DNA of 64,000 bases from Owenia fusiformis (lineage: Eukaryota > Annelida > Polychaeta > Sabellida > Oweniidae): positions 38,379,375-38,443,374 of the forward strand of contig CAIIXF020000005.1 in assembly GCA_903813345.2 (NCBI GenBank). The letters are read 5' to 3'. This document shows positions 46,746 to 59,900 of the stretch, one piece after another (position 1 is the stretch's first letter; every line of letters begins with the position of its first letter). The notes under the pieces were generated by a model. The model saw nothing but the letters and a program-made list of their open reading frames with translations, had not been told where the DNA came from and made no database searches. The translations under genes and the position numbers were made by a program.

Positions 46746-47926
46746 TATACATGCTCTTGGTCTTTTAAGCTTGCATTTATTAATATGTAAAACAACGTTA
46801 TGAGGTACAGTATTTATTCTCCGCTAAAAAATGAATGTTATTTTTGTACAATATGCAAATTTATATTTTGAAAAATAAACAAATAAAATAAAATATGTGC
46901 ATATGTTAGTTAACTATTGGCATACAGGTAATTAATTACAAGATGTGTGTGAAATGTTTTGGGAAAAGGACGCATTACAAAATATGAGTTATTTAAATAC
47001 ATGATGACACATTATCTGAACCGGTGTGTAGTATCTGATGACTGGTCCCTTACGTAGTACAATAAAAATGTATGTATAATACAATAAATAGATCGAAAAT
47101 TAATATGAACTTCTCCATTATTGACAATATTTATTATCAATTGCAAGTAATTTATTTTTAACTATAGGGCAGAAGTCTTGGGTATTCAACATGTAACTAA
47201 TAATCTATAAATGGTTTAACCTTAATCTTTAACTTAATATTAAACAGAAAATGCTAAACAAATAGCTCGATGTTATTTATTATAGTTCAAATGATATTTT
47301 GTACCTGCAACAAAATAAATGACTCCCTTAACTCTTGAATTCTGAGGGCTAAGAGGGTGGAGTGCAACTTTCATAAGATGAAAGCCAACGTCTAATATGA
47401 GTGGGTGGATTTCAAACTTTAAAGAAAAAAACAAGATATTCTAATTTTCAAAAAGGAAGAAAGATTCCTTGTTTTAAAACAGAAAATATGACACAAATCA
47501 AAAGCGTTGCATTATCAATAAATGTCTCACCCTTACGATTAGCGAATTTCTTAAACTATTCAAAGTAAACATTAAATCTCTTCAAGTTTTTTTATAATCT
47601 TTGTTTAATCCACCCCACCCACGTCTGTTAATTATTAATTTAAGTTAGTTTTTTAATCTTAGTGAATTTCTCCTCTTCACTTCACTTCTACAGTCTTCTG
47701 CCCTGCTGTCGATCGCACTTTGGATTTCGAAACTTTAGAAAAGAAAAACGTAAAATATAAAGGATTAAAAAAAACATTTCGGGCAATCGAAAAAGTTGCG
47801 ACGTTACGCATTCAAACGTCAAACAAGCAACATTTGAATAAGGACATTTATCACATTTTTGGCTTGTGGCAGGAGGCTGATTTCGACAGGGACGTCTGAC
47901 CTACTACTCTTATAGGGTGTTCTAGA
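46746..47926. promoter_or_regulatory. upstream region of gene C
   Basis: AT-rich and non-coding. The last 60 bp share GTGGCAGGAGGCTGATTT with the gene B leader, marking the 5' UTR. No certain TATA box; TTATAGGG lies 15-20 bp before the ATG, too close for a standard TATA. Confidence 0.4.
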
Positions 47927-47987
47927 ATGAGGACGCCCCTTTTGCTGTTATGCCTAAGTGCACTTTTGTCTTATGCAACAGCGCAAG
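47927..47987 (+). CDS. gene C exon 1: signal peptide
   Basis: Encodes MRTPLLLLCLSALLSYATAQ plus one base (phase 1), donor gtaagt. Close to gene B exon 1. Confidence 0.9.
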
Positions 47988-50900
47988 GTAAGTCGATAGT
48001 GTTATTCAATCCCGTTCAATTTTGTAATAAAAATGCGTACTACATCCCGACGATTGAAATAACATAACGTAGCGTTTATTTGAAAATATGTGAATTTGGA
48101 AATACGTATAACTGATGAAATTTACCAGAATTTTGGACATACAGGGTGACAAAAAAATTAAACCCTCTCATTTTTGAAAACTTTCAATGATATAATGGAA
48201 CCTTCTTGAATAATAAAAGGCTTTGTATTTCTTTCGATGTTTCCCATTGTGTTTTATAGTTTGAAGTATTTGGTCCTTGTATGTAAGTCATTTACAAAGT
48301 AGCATTGGTAAAACTAGCATTGTAACGGACAACAAGTATGATGATCATAAGTCCCAATAAAGAAAAGATTAATCTTCAATTTCGAATTGATCGATTGTTG
48401 ACTTATTTTCTGTATCATAATGTATATTATATCTCACCCAATCACAAGGTAACGATTAATTAACAGATATATCGACAATGAGCTCCTCGAGAGCGATATT
48501 TAATTGGGGTCTTATAATTTCAAACGAATATCCCGATCATATGTGAATTTTGATAAAACATAATTTGATTTTGCAATTTTTTTAAGATATCATTTGGTTG
48601 GATGGAATGGATCAAACATCGAATGTGCATTATTAAAGATGTTATTCAAAATATCTTTTAAGGACTTTTTCTGAATTATTTCTCGATGTAACACCTTAGC
48701 TAGGTGTGCCACGACAGTGGTGTATTGGTTTCTAACTTAGTATGCCCAAATAGTCATAAATAAAACATAAACACGTTGGAGCCACAGGGTCAAGAATAGT
48801 TAAAAAGTTAACAGCGTTCAATAACACAAAAAAATTAATTTATGCCAAGATTCACATAATTCATCGACAATTTGACAATTGACAACGATAACATTGCGTG
48901 CGTTTTATGCCATGATATATAAGTTGTACTTTTACAAGGTGAATAGACGCTAATCCTTTATACCACAAGACTAATATCTGAGAACATCGTTTTACGATTT
49001 AGAAATTGGAATTTATTTGAAAATGTAGTTAATTGTTATCTCACCGCAAAAAGATGCGACATATTGTGGTATGCTATACATCCATGTTAAAAACCGAAAT
49101 TTATTTGCTTAGTACCATATTCTAAGAGTTGTGTAAACATGCCTTACATGGTTAAGAAAAATGTAGGAAGCCAAAAGATAATTTGTTTTAGTTTGACACC
49201 AGTCGTGAAAGTTATGTGCAATAATGTCTCGATTATCGCTCACAACTTTTTTAATTATTTTTTTCACAAATTTTCGTAATTTGATATATTTACATGCTTA
49301 TTTCAGAATCCTCTGTATCCTCATGGGCATAGCAAAGATTTGAAAATAGACGAGGCGAATTTATAATCGCGAGGCAAATAAACTAACAGGGAAATAATAC
49401 AGTAATGAGACTTCTTTAAAATGTTTCACACCCTATGAAAATCACCTAAAATAGTCATTCTATATGTTTTGATCTCAATTGTATTCTTAATAATATTTCA
49501 TTTGTTTTTTGGTAACATCTCCATCATTATTAAATTATCTTGGATTAAAAATAAATAAATAATTTTAAAAAAAAATTTTAAAAATAATTAATCAAAAATA
49601 TTTTAAAAATTCTATTGGATGATTGCAATGACAAAACTCCGATATTTATCATGTATTATTAAAAAACATAATGTTGTGGAGCTGCTCCTTTTCCTCTTTC
49701 TTACACAGCCCACACGTGATTTACCCCCCCCCCCCTATCACACCAAACTAGTTCTTACCCGTTTTTGCCAGTCCTACGAAAACGTCGTAAAACGGGCTCA
49801 ATCTGGCTGTGGTCGGGAAATATGACTGTCTAAAATAATTAGCTACTTCGTTCATAAACAGTCTTCAATACGGCCATCTCATTCGCAGTTCGTTCAAGTC
49901 GCACCACGTCGGTGTGCAACGTTGTATAACGCGCCCCTTAGTCTAGAAGGTCATGACCTGATTACAGAACGGTATGTCGCCATTCTAAATCACATTACCC
50001 GTCCGGGAAAGTCCATGAAGTTGTAGCTACGTTCATTCAGTTCGTACACAGTTTAAAACCGATTCGGCAACGTTTTGATGAACGCAGTGACAACTGGTTC
50101 TGGTGTGATAGCTATTTTTGTTAATTCGTTCATAAGCAGTTTTTAATACGTCTACACAACGTATCCAAGCAGTTCAATTACGTCCTTAATCAGATTAAAC
50201 CAGTTGACAATTAGTTGTACCTCGTTCTCAATACGTCCTAATATGTACTGAATTATCCAAAAAATTCCCCTACGGTTGAACTTTATGAGAACCTACTGTG
50301 AACCTTTATATAAACGGGAAGGACGTTATTCGGTCGAGTTGGGTCTGTCTACGAACAGAATGAACGAGCTACAAACGGACTAGATTGGGGTACTCACAAC
50401 TGCAATTTACGCCTGACTACACAACGTCGTAATACGTCCCTAGTAGATGACACTTCCGTTCCTAGTGTGTCCCCAGTGCGCCCAGTTATTAAGTACGTTG
50501 TCACTCGTTCTGATTGCAGAACGTGACAACCAAAAAATTTTTTTAGCATGCTCTTAGTTCTGGAGGACCTACTCGTTCGAGTAGTTTCATGAAGTTTGTA
50601 AACAGATCCCAAACGGTTCTTAGTGGGTTCTCAGTACGTCAAATCCGTTCGTGCACAGTTTATGCACGTTTTCGAGAACGTAGTGAGAACTAGTTCGGTG
50701 TGATAATAGGGTAAATGAATAAACACAAGGAGCTAGCATGTCTCAAACTGACGATCTCATGGTTACGACACGACGCCTAACTTGGCTTCTTCAGCGCTCT
50801 AGACCGCTAAAAGGAACAGAAGACATTTCGCACTGGCATGACTTTCAGTTCGGTCTTATTGAACATCGAGTTCTAACCGATGTTACTTCACTTGAGTATG

Positions 50901-53900
50901 ACATATAAGAAAGTGGATAATTTATTGTCAAAACTGATAACAACCCAACAAATCCTTTGAATGAAACATTTTAATATCCAAGGTTAACAGCTTGGTTAAA
51001 TCCACATTTTTCAGTTATTGGAATTGACATTTTTGATCAGAATCAATATGGATGTTTTAAGTATAACAAGTTTGCATATCTGAGATATCACAAATCACAA
51101 ATTCAAGTGGACCTCAGAAAATAGCTATGTTGACCAACGTGTTTTCGGACAATTCGAATTTCTATCTAGAAAGGGTTGTTCAACAATGAAAGTACTATAA
51201 GGTTTACATTAAATGCAATAAACTAGTAGTGCTTCCAAATTATTCTGGCTAGATTAGTAAAGAAAAATATTTTAATTTAAAAAACGTTCATAACTATGAA
51301 GAATAAAAACGATGTCGAAATTTTGAAATAAACGTTAACTGGTAAATGTGCAATTGTAAAATCTTGAAGTTCGAGTTCAAACACTACACCAATGATCTTT
51401 AAGTATAATTGTCACATATTAGAAGGGTCTGATTAAAGGGAGAAATGCAGCACTGCCCAGGCCGTCCTCTGAACGTGATGGACCAAGCTTTGGTCGGCCC
51501 TAATACTACTGACACTGACACTCGCCCATTCGTATGAACTACACCTTATTAGAAATTACTGGAAATCCAACTACTTCAAGATGTTTTTAATAAAAAGTTA
51601 TAATGAAACAGAACACTGATTGACTCCTTAAGAATATGGCAATCGTGATAACCTTCCGGATAACCTCTTAAATATTTTCAATGAGATCGATAAGAAACCG
51701 CAATTCACAAGTAAAAAAATTCAAAATTTCACAATCATTGAGGAAGTGTCAACTAATATAAGTAGTGCAAAAGTATTCCAAAGGCTAACAAAGAGGAGCG
51801 ATTGGGTGAGAGTCATATTCTAAAACTGTCACAATATTACAATATATTTTGCTGTACAGATATTTCATGCCAAAAGTCCCACAGTTCTATTACAAATGTT
51901 TACTACTGTACCCCTCCTCCACCATTCAAGTACCATTCTCGCAATCCGTAACTACGACATCAAGGAACATTTCATTCATACTGAAATCATTACAATACAT
52001 ATTGAATAAATTCAAACTGAGAACCAGTACACGTAACATCAAAAATAATTCTAGAAACTAGGTTATGATATTTATACAAGATAGAGCATTCAGTCTCATA
52101 AGATGTGGGACAGACAAAGTACAGTCTCGAAGTCCATAAGCGTATCAATAAAGTGTCAACATCCATCCACAAAGCCATCGCCATAAGCAAAAAATATAAT
52201 ATTTTACAATGGTCATTAGGAGAAAACTATGGCTGGTTTCGATGCCTATTCCTCACTACAAATGCCATAGCCTGGATCCACCTAAAAGGGTGCCAAGTGA
52301 GAAAATTGTGAGCTCGGTGCAAATCGTAAAAACTCTTGAGCATGAGCAACATCCCAAGTGTCATCCCATGTCAAGTGGCGAAACTTCAGAGCTTGTGATT
52401 TATATTTTTTAGTGAAGTCGAGAAAGTATTTCTTTAATGCATAACATTAGCCTAAGAGTTCAATCATTAAATCATTGTCTAGATTTAAGAGAATATTTTG
52501 AGCATGCTCTGTTACTAGGAAACATAGATCCCACACTCGAGTATGTTGGGTTCAATGGAAAATTACTATCCAAATGTGAAAATTCACAAAATCAAAATTG
52601 AAGTCATCTCTTTTATCATATAACTACATTATGATGTTGTCTTGTTCACTGTTTATTAGAAGGTACAAGATAAAACGCACTCTTGTGGGATTCATTTGTC
52701 TTTTCGCAAAATCTTTAAAGTTATGGTTGTCTAAACTAATAAGTACATAACAGGGTATATTTAGAAGTAAAACGGAATTTCAAATTTTACTTAAATATTA
52801 TCAATGAAAAGCCTAAAACATCGTAAAGGCGTGTTGCAGTAAGAGATATGTACACTAATTGTGTTGTTTACTAGAATACTACTTGATTACTATTTCTACC
52901 TGAAACGATGTATATCGTGAAAAATTATTTAAATTACAGTATATGCAGAATGTAAGACTTCTCAAGAAGGATGGGAGTATTTAGGGGAACAATCCCAAAC
53001 GGCTATGGGTCGCCAATGTCAGAGTTGGAACTCCCAACATCCGCACCAACACAACCATAACGACCCAAGTCGGTTCCCTGACGCCACATTGGAAAAAGCA
53101 GGCAATAAATGCCGTAATCCGGACAGAAATATTGGCGGCCCTTGGTGCTTCACCACGTCAGCAGTGCGCTGGGAATACTGTAACATATCCTTCTGTGGTA
53201 AGTTAACCAATTTGAGGTATGTTAGTCTCAGATTGAAATAAGATAAAAATGACTTAGTAAGTTATTTAGTCAAAATGGATAATGTCCTCTTTTGAGAACA
53301 TGAGATATCTACTCGTAGTGTCACCATACCTGGTTTTGACAGCTACACTTAGTACTACAGCAAGTTCTGATGTATATTGAATGTCGATTGAATGTATATT
53401 AAATGTCGAACACAACAGAAATAAACCAAAAAAGAGACATAAGACCTTCTTTGGGAATATGCAGAAACCATTTTTTCATTCGTCGGTGAACTAGAGAGGA
53501 ACGGGTCCCCACATCCCTCTCCCCTCACACTCCGGCATTGGGCGTGTAAAGGGGATATCAGAGAAATGCAAAAGTAACAATCAAAATTATAAAAAGTTTT
53601 AAGTCAAATCAAGGTGTTCAAATCTAAAGTATGACTCACTAAATCGCACGAAACTGACTTATAACTTTTGTGGATTAACAGATAAATACGGACATTTTAT
53701 ATAAGATACATTGTAAACTATGGCTGGGTCAATAAGTTTGTAAGGAGAGGTATCACATAGATCTTTACATACTCGGGCTAAAACTTTCGCCCTTTTCTCC
53801 TACAAAATGTCACTTAAAAGTAATTAATGGCTGCTTCTTATCAAAGTGTTTACAATAAAACTTTATTATGACCGTGAATGCTTGCAATCGGCAAAATGGA

Positions 53901-56900
53901 CAAAAAGTCCATCAGCTGTTGATAAGATAGCATGTACTTTTAGGATTATCGGGCAGGTAATTAATCAACACCTATTGGGCAATGTAGGTCACATGTCACG
54001 ATAGGGAATTTTGGGAGTTAACATCATCTTAAGAATATATCAAATATGAGTCTTAACATGTATTAGTGCACAGTCTTTGATGTTATAAGCAAATGTGTTA
54101 TTCAGAGTACACATAAGTTGATCTTAACAACGGGTATCAACGGTCAATGGTACTTCTTCTACGTCAATACCAGCTACCAATACCCGACGCAGCCCTTGGC
54201 GTAGGCGTTACATGGAAGCCTATGTGAAATTTAAAATAAACACCATCATGATTATAATTGTTCTTCAAATGCAATACCAAGAACATGAGATGGTAAAGAT
54301 CATACATCGTCAATGTCCACTTTGGTTTATTTATGATGTATAAATATACTTAAGGCCAATAAGGGTGTTTAACAAGTAACTGAGGAAATACAGGTGTAGT
54401 ACGAAATGAAAAAAAAGTTTTCATAGACATCATCTTGAATGCCGACAATTTACCTCGTATTATCTGCTTAGGTGTTGGATTTTTGATCACAAGTGAGAAA
54501 CATTACCACGAGTGTCAATTCCGGAGCTAAAGCATGCTTAATAAAAACTCGCGCTTTTCAAATTGTGAAATATTTTTACATTGTTTTATAAAAAGTTGTT
54601 TTACTAATGTATCTTATTGTTATTTTTAGAGGTATGTAATACTACAGCAGCATGGCAATGTGTCAACGACTTTGGTGACCACGTGTCACAGGCTATGGTC
54701 AGTCCTTGTACCAGTCTACCTCAATTCTGCAGGTATAACTCCAATTGATAAATAATTTCCAATGCGACACTTCAACAATTATTCTTAGCATGAGATCCAT
54801 TCTGGTATCTACCCGACACAGGAAGACCAAGTGGATATGAATAATGTTGTATCTATGTTGTCCTTCCTCGGGTGTCTCTCTCAGTTAAAATCCTGATGAT
54901 GCATCATTTCCAAGCGTAAAACAATCTTCCTTAAAATGACAAGCGTTGTACACGATAATGTATTTTCAATTTGTAGAAGCATTCCTGAAACTATTAACTG
55001 CGTTTCCGAAGCGTTATTCGGTTGTTCAACTCTACAGCGAACTACAATAAAAAATACTTTAGAATATGTACTGAAGGCTATAGGTGACAGATGTCCAAAT
55101 GATACTGATGTTACACCACCCCCAACGTGTGTGCCTCCTACAACTCCCGCACCCACTACAATAGCAACAACTCCTCCCCCAACATGTAAGGTAGAAATAG
55201 CAAGTGGGTGCATGGTGAACGTCAGCGAGAAGATTATAGGAGAAATTATCAACCCAGGACAGAACAATATATGCAGGTGAGCTCGCTCGTTTTGATCAAT
55301 ATAGAGACAACCAAATTGGGTATAACACTCGAAAAGATGATTTATGGACTTTAAAATGATCAACTTTAAGAAGAAATCCTAAACAATCTAGAAATATGTT
55401 AAAACTGGTATTTTCTGTATTACGTCCTGATAAAGGTCATGTTTACACATTCAAAAGCATTTATTGGAAGAACTGTTTCGATATTCTATATATTTCTATA
55501 TATTCAAGAATGCCGTTATTCAACCACATGTAATAATTGCCGCACTCATTTTTCCAGTGAATACTCGGCCTCAGTCAAATGTGTCCTTGACTCTGTGGCA
55601 ACATGCCATCCAAACTGGGGTATCAGGTTTAATATGACCTTGGAGGCAACTTGGGATCAAATCAAAGGCAGATGTGAAGGACCTACCCCTACAACACCTG
55701 CACCCTGTCCAACTGGTACGCACATATATGGGGATTTCCCTATATGAGGTTCAGGATATTGGGATTATCCCGAGGCCAGTGTATATAAATAAAATATGCT
55801 CGAGGACCGTATGTTCCGAGGGTAGATATGTTATATTGGCCGAGGGATAATCCCAATATCATGAACCGACTATATGATGATCTGTTTATACCATACCAAT
55901 CTTGGTCATCTGGTTCACATTCTTCAATTGTCCACAGTTCAGAAAATCCCAAACCAACCGTGGAATTATGTTAGAATATCCATGTCCAGTTTCGTATAAA
56001 AATGGCGATTTTGACGTAGCGGACAGATATACTATATCTGCCCGCTCAGAGTGGAACGTAAAGCTATATCTGCCCGCTGAAGAAAATTTAAGTTTTTACA
56101 AACTTGCTTTATGTACCCGTAACACGTCCAAGTGTGGAATTGAAACTTATTACACAACCAACTTGGCAAATGTCAAAATATTCACAAGCGAACGTTTTAA
56201 AACCTTTATTCATCGTCAAACTTAATTCTATGGAAAGTGTCTCAATACAGTCAGAATAATCAATCCAAGTAAATGACTGGTATAGGTATGTACTAGCTAT
56301 GTAATGTATATTTCAGAACCACCAACTTGCAATGCAACAGCTTCATTAAGATGTGTAGCAGAATTTAACAGACGAATACTAAACGTGGTGGGTGGCCCTG
56401 ATGAAAATCTGAGGGCCGTATGCGAGTAAGTACTATACAAGAGTCACAACTGCCAGAAAGAGCAAATATGATAACATGTCTAGTTTTGTTAGGTGTAAGT
56501 TTAAATGACATCTAAATGACACATCACTTAGAGTAGAAAGAATCCAGTCTGATGGTATGTTAATTTCAACGTGCATTTCAATTTTAATTTTGGATTTTAT
56601 TGCATTCTTAACTTCATTAATTTTCCGGCAACATATAGTCGACATTATTACGAAATTGTACCATGTATTGGGATGCTTTATTTATTACCTTGTTTCATTC
56701 ATTGATTTATTTGACTCCTGTAATTCAGTGAGAGAACAACAGCATTGAGATGTGTAAAAGAGGCATATGTCGGATGCGGCCCCTGCTATGTTGGACGTAT
56801 AAACGCCAGTCTTGACTTTGTCTTCAAAACGGTACAAAATTGCTGCGCAGTCGTTGAACCAACCACAACTAAAGCTCCAACAACTACTCCACAGCCTACA

Positions 56901-59900
56901 CCCCCAACAACAACAAGCCCAGACTGTAAAATATCAGAAGCCAGTCGCTGTTTAGTTGATATCAGTCAGAGAATAATTGCTGAGATAATCTTACCTGGAA
57001 ACCAGAGTGCCATTTGTAGTGAAGTTTCTACAACGATCAGATGTGTCCATGAATCTGTTGCCTCATGTCATCCTAACTGGTGGGCCAGATTCAACATGAC
57101 ATTAGAGGCGACAATTTCACAAATCAAGGGGACGTGTGAATCACCAACTCCAGCACCAACTGCTCCTCCATGTCCCACAGAACCACCAAGTTGTGGAGTA
57201 GATGCAAGTGTCAGATGTGTAGTGGAATTCAATGAGAGAATACTGAATGTTGTTGGAGGTCCTGATGGAGATCTTGATGCAGTTTGCAGGTTTGTTACCA
57301 TTTCTTCGATCTGGCAAGCATCATATATCACGTTTTTATCAATGTTATTGAAAGATGACGAAATTGTTTGAATTGGTACAATCATTTTTATGGAAGTGTC
57401 ACCATCCTTTAAATCAAGAGTAATTTAAAACATGCACTTTGTTTAACATGAGCGCGCACTACTAATTGTCTCTAAACTTCAAATGCTTTTTCTATATGAG
57501 TTATTTTTTCCGTGGTTCAATATTAAAAAAGATAAAACAAATAAAACTGTGTGTCACATTTGAGCAAGTGTGTGAGTAACATGTGTCAGTGATTTTTGTA
57601 TTCTAAATTAAGAAAACTGGACCTTTAATCTAAAGATTTGAGTATGAAACGGCAGACAAGGCTTGTGATCAAGTTGTCAAAAAGTATCCTGATTCCTTAT
57701 TTTTAGAGAGCGAGAAACAGCTATGAGATGTGCACTGGATGCCTCTGCAGGTTGCTCTCCTTGTTTCTCTGGCCGGGTTAATGCCAGTTTAGACTTCGTG
57801 TTCAGACAAGTCCAGAATTGTTGTGCAGTAGTTGAACAAACCACAACAAAGGCTCCTACAACAACAAGAGCCCCATCAACAAAACAACCAACACCACCTT
57901 CAACAACTAGAGATATTCCATCGACTACCAGAAAACCGACAACCCAATTAACAACACCATCTACACCCCCGACAACAACGAGCCCAGACTGTAAAATATC
58001 AGAAGCCAGTCGCTGTTTAGTTGATATCAGTCAGAGAATAATTGCTGAGATAATCTTACCTGGAAACCAGAGTGCCATTTGTAGTGAGGTTTCTACAACG
58101 ATCAGATGTGTCCATGAATCTGTTGCATCTTGTCATCCTAACTGGTGGGCCAGATTCAACATGACATTAGAGGCGACAATTTCACAAATCAAGGGGACGT
58201 GTGAATCACCAACTCCAGCACCAACTGCTCCTCCATGTCCCACAGAACCACCAAGTTGTGGAGTTGATGCAAGTGTCAGATGTGTAGTGGAATTCAATGA
58301 GAGAATATTGAATGTTGTTGGAGGTCCTGATGGAGATCTTGATGCAGTTTGCAGGTTTGTTACCATTTTACCTCAGGTCACAAATACGTCTTTTTAACGA
58401 AAGACAAACATTACAAATGCAAAAGCCTGTCACAGTAAATGTTTCCTTTGCGTATTTTCAACTTTTTTGGCAGAATAAAGACTTAAATTTGAATTTCATA
58501 GTATGTCCTGTGTATTGATAAGAACCGTATCTTTCATTTGACACCAAGAACAGCTCAAACGGACCACATGACAGCTTGCAATAAATTATCAAAAAAATAT
58601 TTCTTCGATCTGGCAAGCATCATATATCACGTTTTTATCAATGTTATTGAAAGATGACGAAATTGTTTGAATTGGTACAATCATTTTTATGGAAGTGTCA
58701 CCATCTTTTAAATCAAGAGTAATTTAAAACATGCACTTTGTTTAACATGAGCGTGCACTACTATGATCTCTAAACTTCAAATGCTTTTTCTATATGAGTT
58801 ATTTTTTCCGTGGTTCAGTATTAAAAAAGATAAACAAATAAAACTGTGTGTCACATTTGAGCAAGTGTGTGAGTAACATGTGTCAGTGATTTTTGTATTC
58901 TAAATTAAGAAAACTGGACCTTTAATCTAAAGATTTGAGTATGAAACGGCAGACAAGGCTTGTGATCAAGTTGTCAAAAAGTATCCTGATTCCTTATTTT
59001 TAGAGAGAGAGAAACTGCTATGAGATGTGCCCTGGATGCCTCTGCCGGTTGCTCTCCTTGTTTCTCCGGCCGGGTTAATGCCAGTTTAGACTTTGTGTTC
59101 CGACAAGTCCAGAATTGTTGTGCAGTAGTTGAACAAACCACAACAAAGGCTCCTACAACAACAAGAGCCCCATCAACAAAACAACCAACACCACCTTCAA
59201 CAACTAGAGATATTCCATCGACTACCAGAAAACCGACAACCCTAATAACAATACCATCTACACCCCCGACAACAACGAGCCCAGACTGTAAAATATCAGA
59301 AGCCAGTCGCTGTTTAGTTGATATCAGTCAGAGAATAATTGCTGAGATAATCTTACCTGGAAACCAGAGTGCCATTTGTAGTGAGGTTTCTACAACGATC
59401 AGATGTGTCCATGAATCTGTTGCCTCATGTCATCCTAACTGGTGGGCCAGATTCAACATGACATTAGAGGCGACCATTTCACAAATCAAAGGGACGTGTG
59501 AATCACCAACTCCAGCACCAACTGCTCCTCCATGTCCCACAGAACCACCAAGTTGTGGAGTTGATGCAAGTGTCAGATGTGTAGTGGAATTCAATGAGAG
59601 AATACTGAATGTTGTTGGAGGTCCTGATGGAGATCTTGATGCAGTTTGCAGGTTTGTTATCATTTCACCTAAAGTCACATGAATGTCCTTTTAAGGAAAG
59701 ACACAAATTGCAAATATAAAGGTCTATCACAACCCATATTTCCATTTTATTTTACCCTGACTATATTAATTTAAAGATTAGGGTAAACAACTATTCCTAT
59801 CAGTTATATAAAGAATTTAATATCAAAATTAAAACAAATATATACCATCACGTGCATGAAAATGCAGACAAAGCTTATAATGAAGTTGTAAATAACGTTG

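Noticed and set aside
48142-48180. Mariner-like end TACAGGGTGACAAAAAAATT
   Set aside because: No matching inverted end downstream; not enough to call an element.
51450-51545. GC-richer patch with a GGACCAAGCTTTGGTC palindrome in gene C intron 1
   Set aside because: Too short and without boundaries to call a feature.
57723-58397. Separate small genes starting at MRCALDASAGC in each gene C copy
   Set aside because: The Met is internal to an exon that begins 15 bases earlier at an acceptor; all copies join by phase-2 splicing into a single protein.
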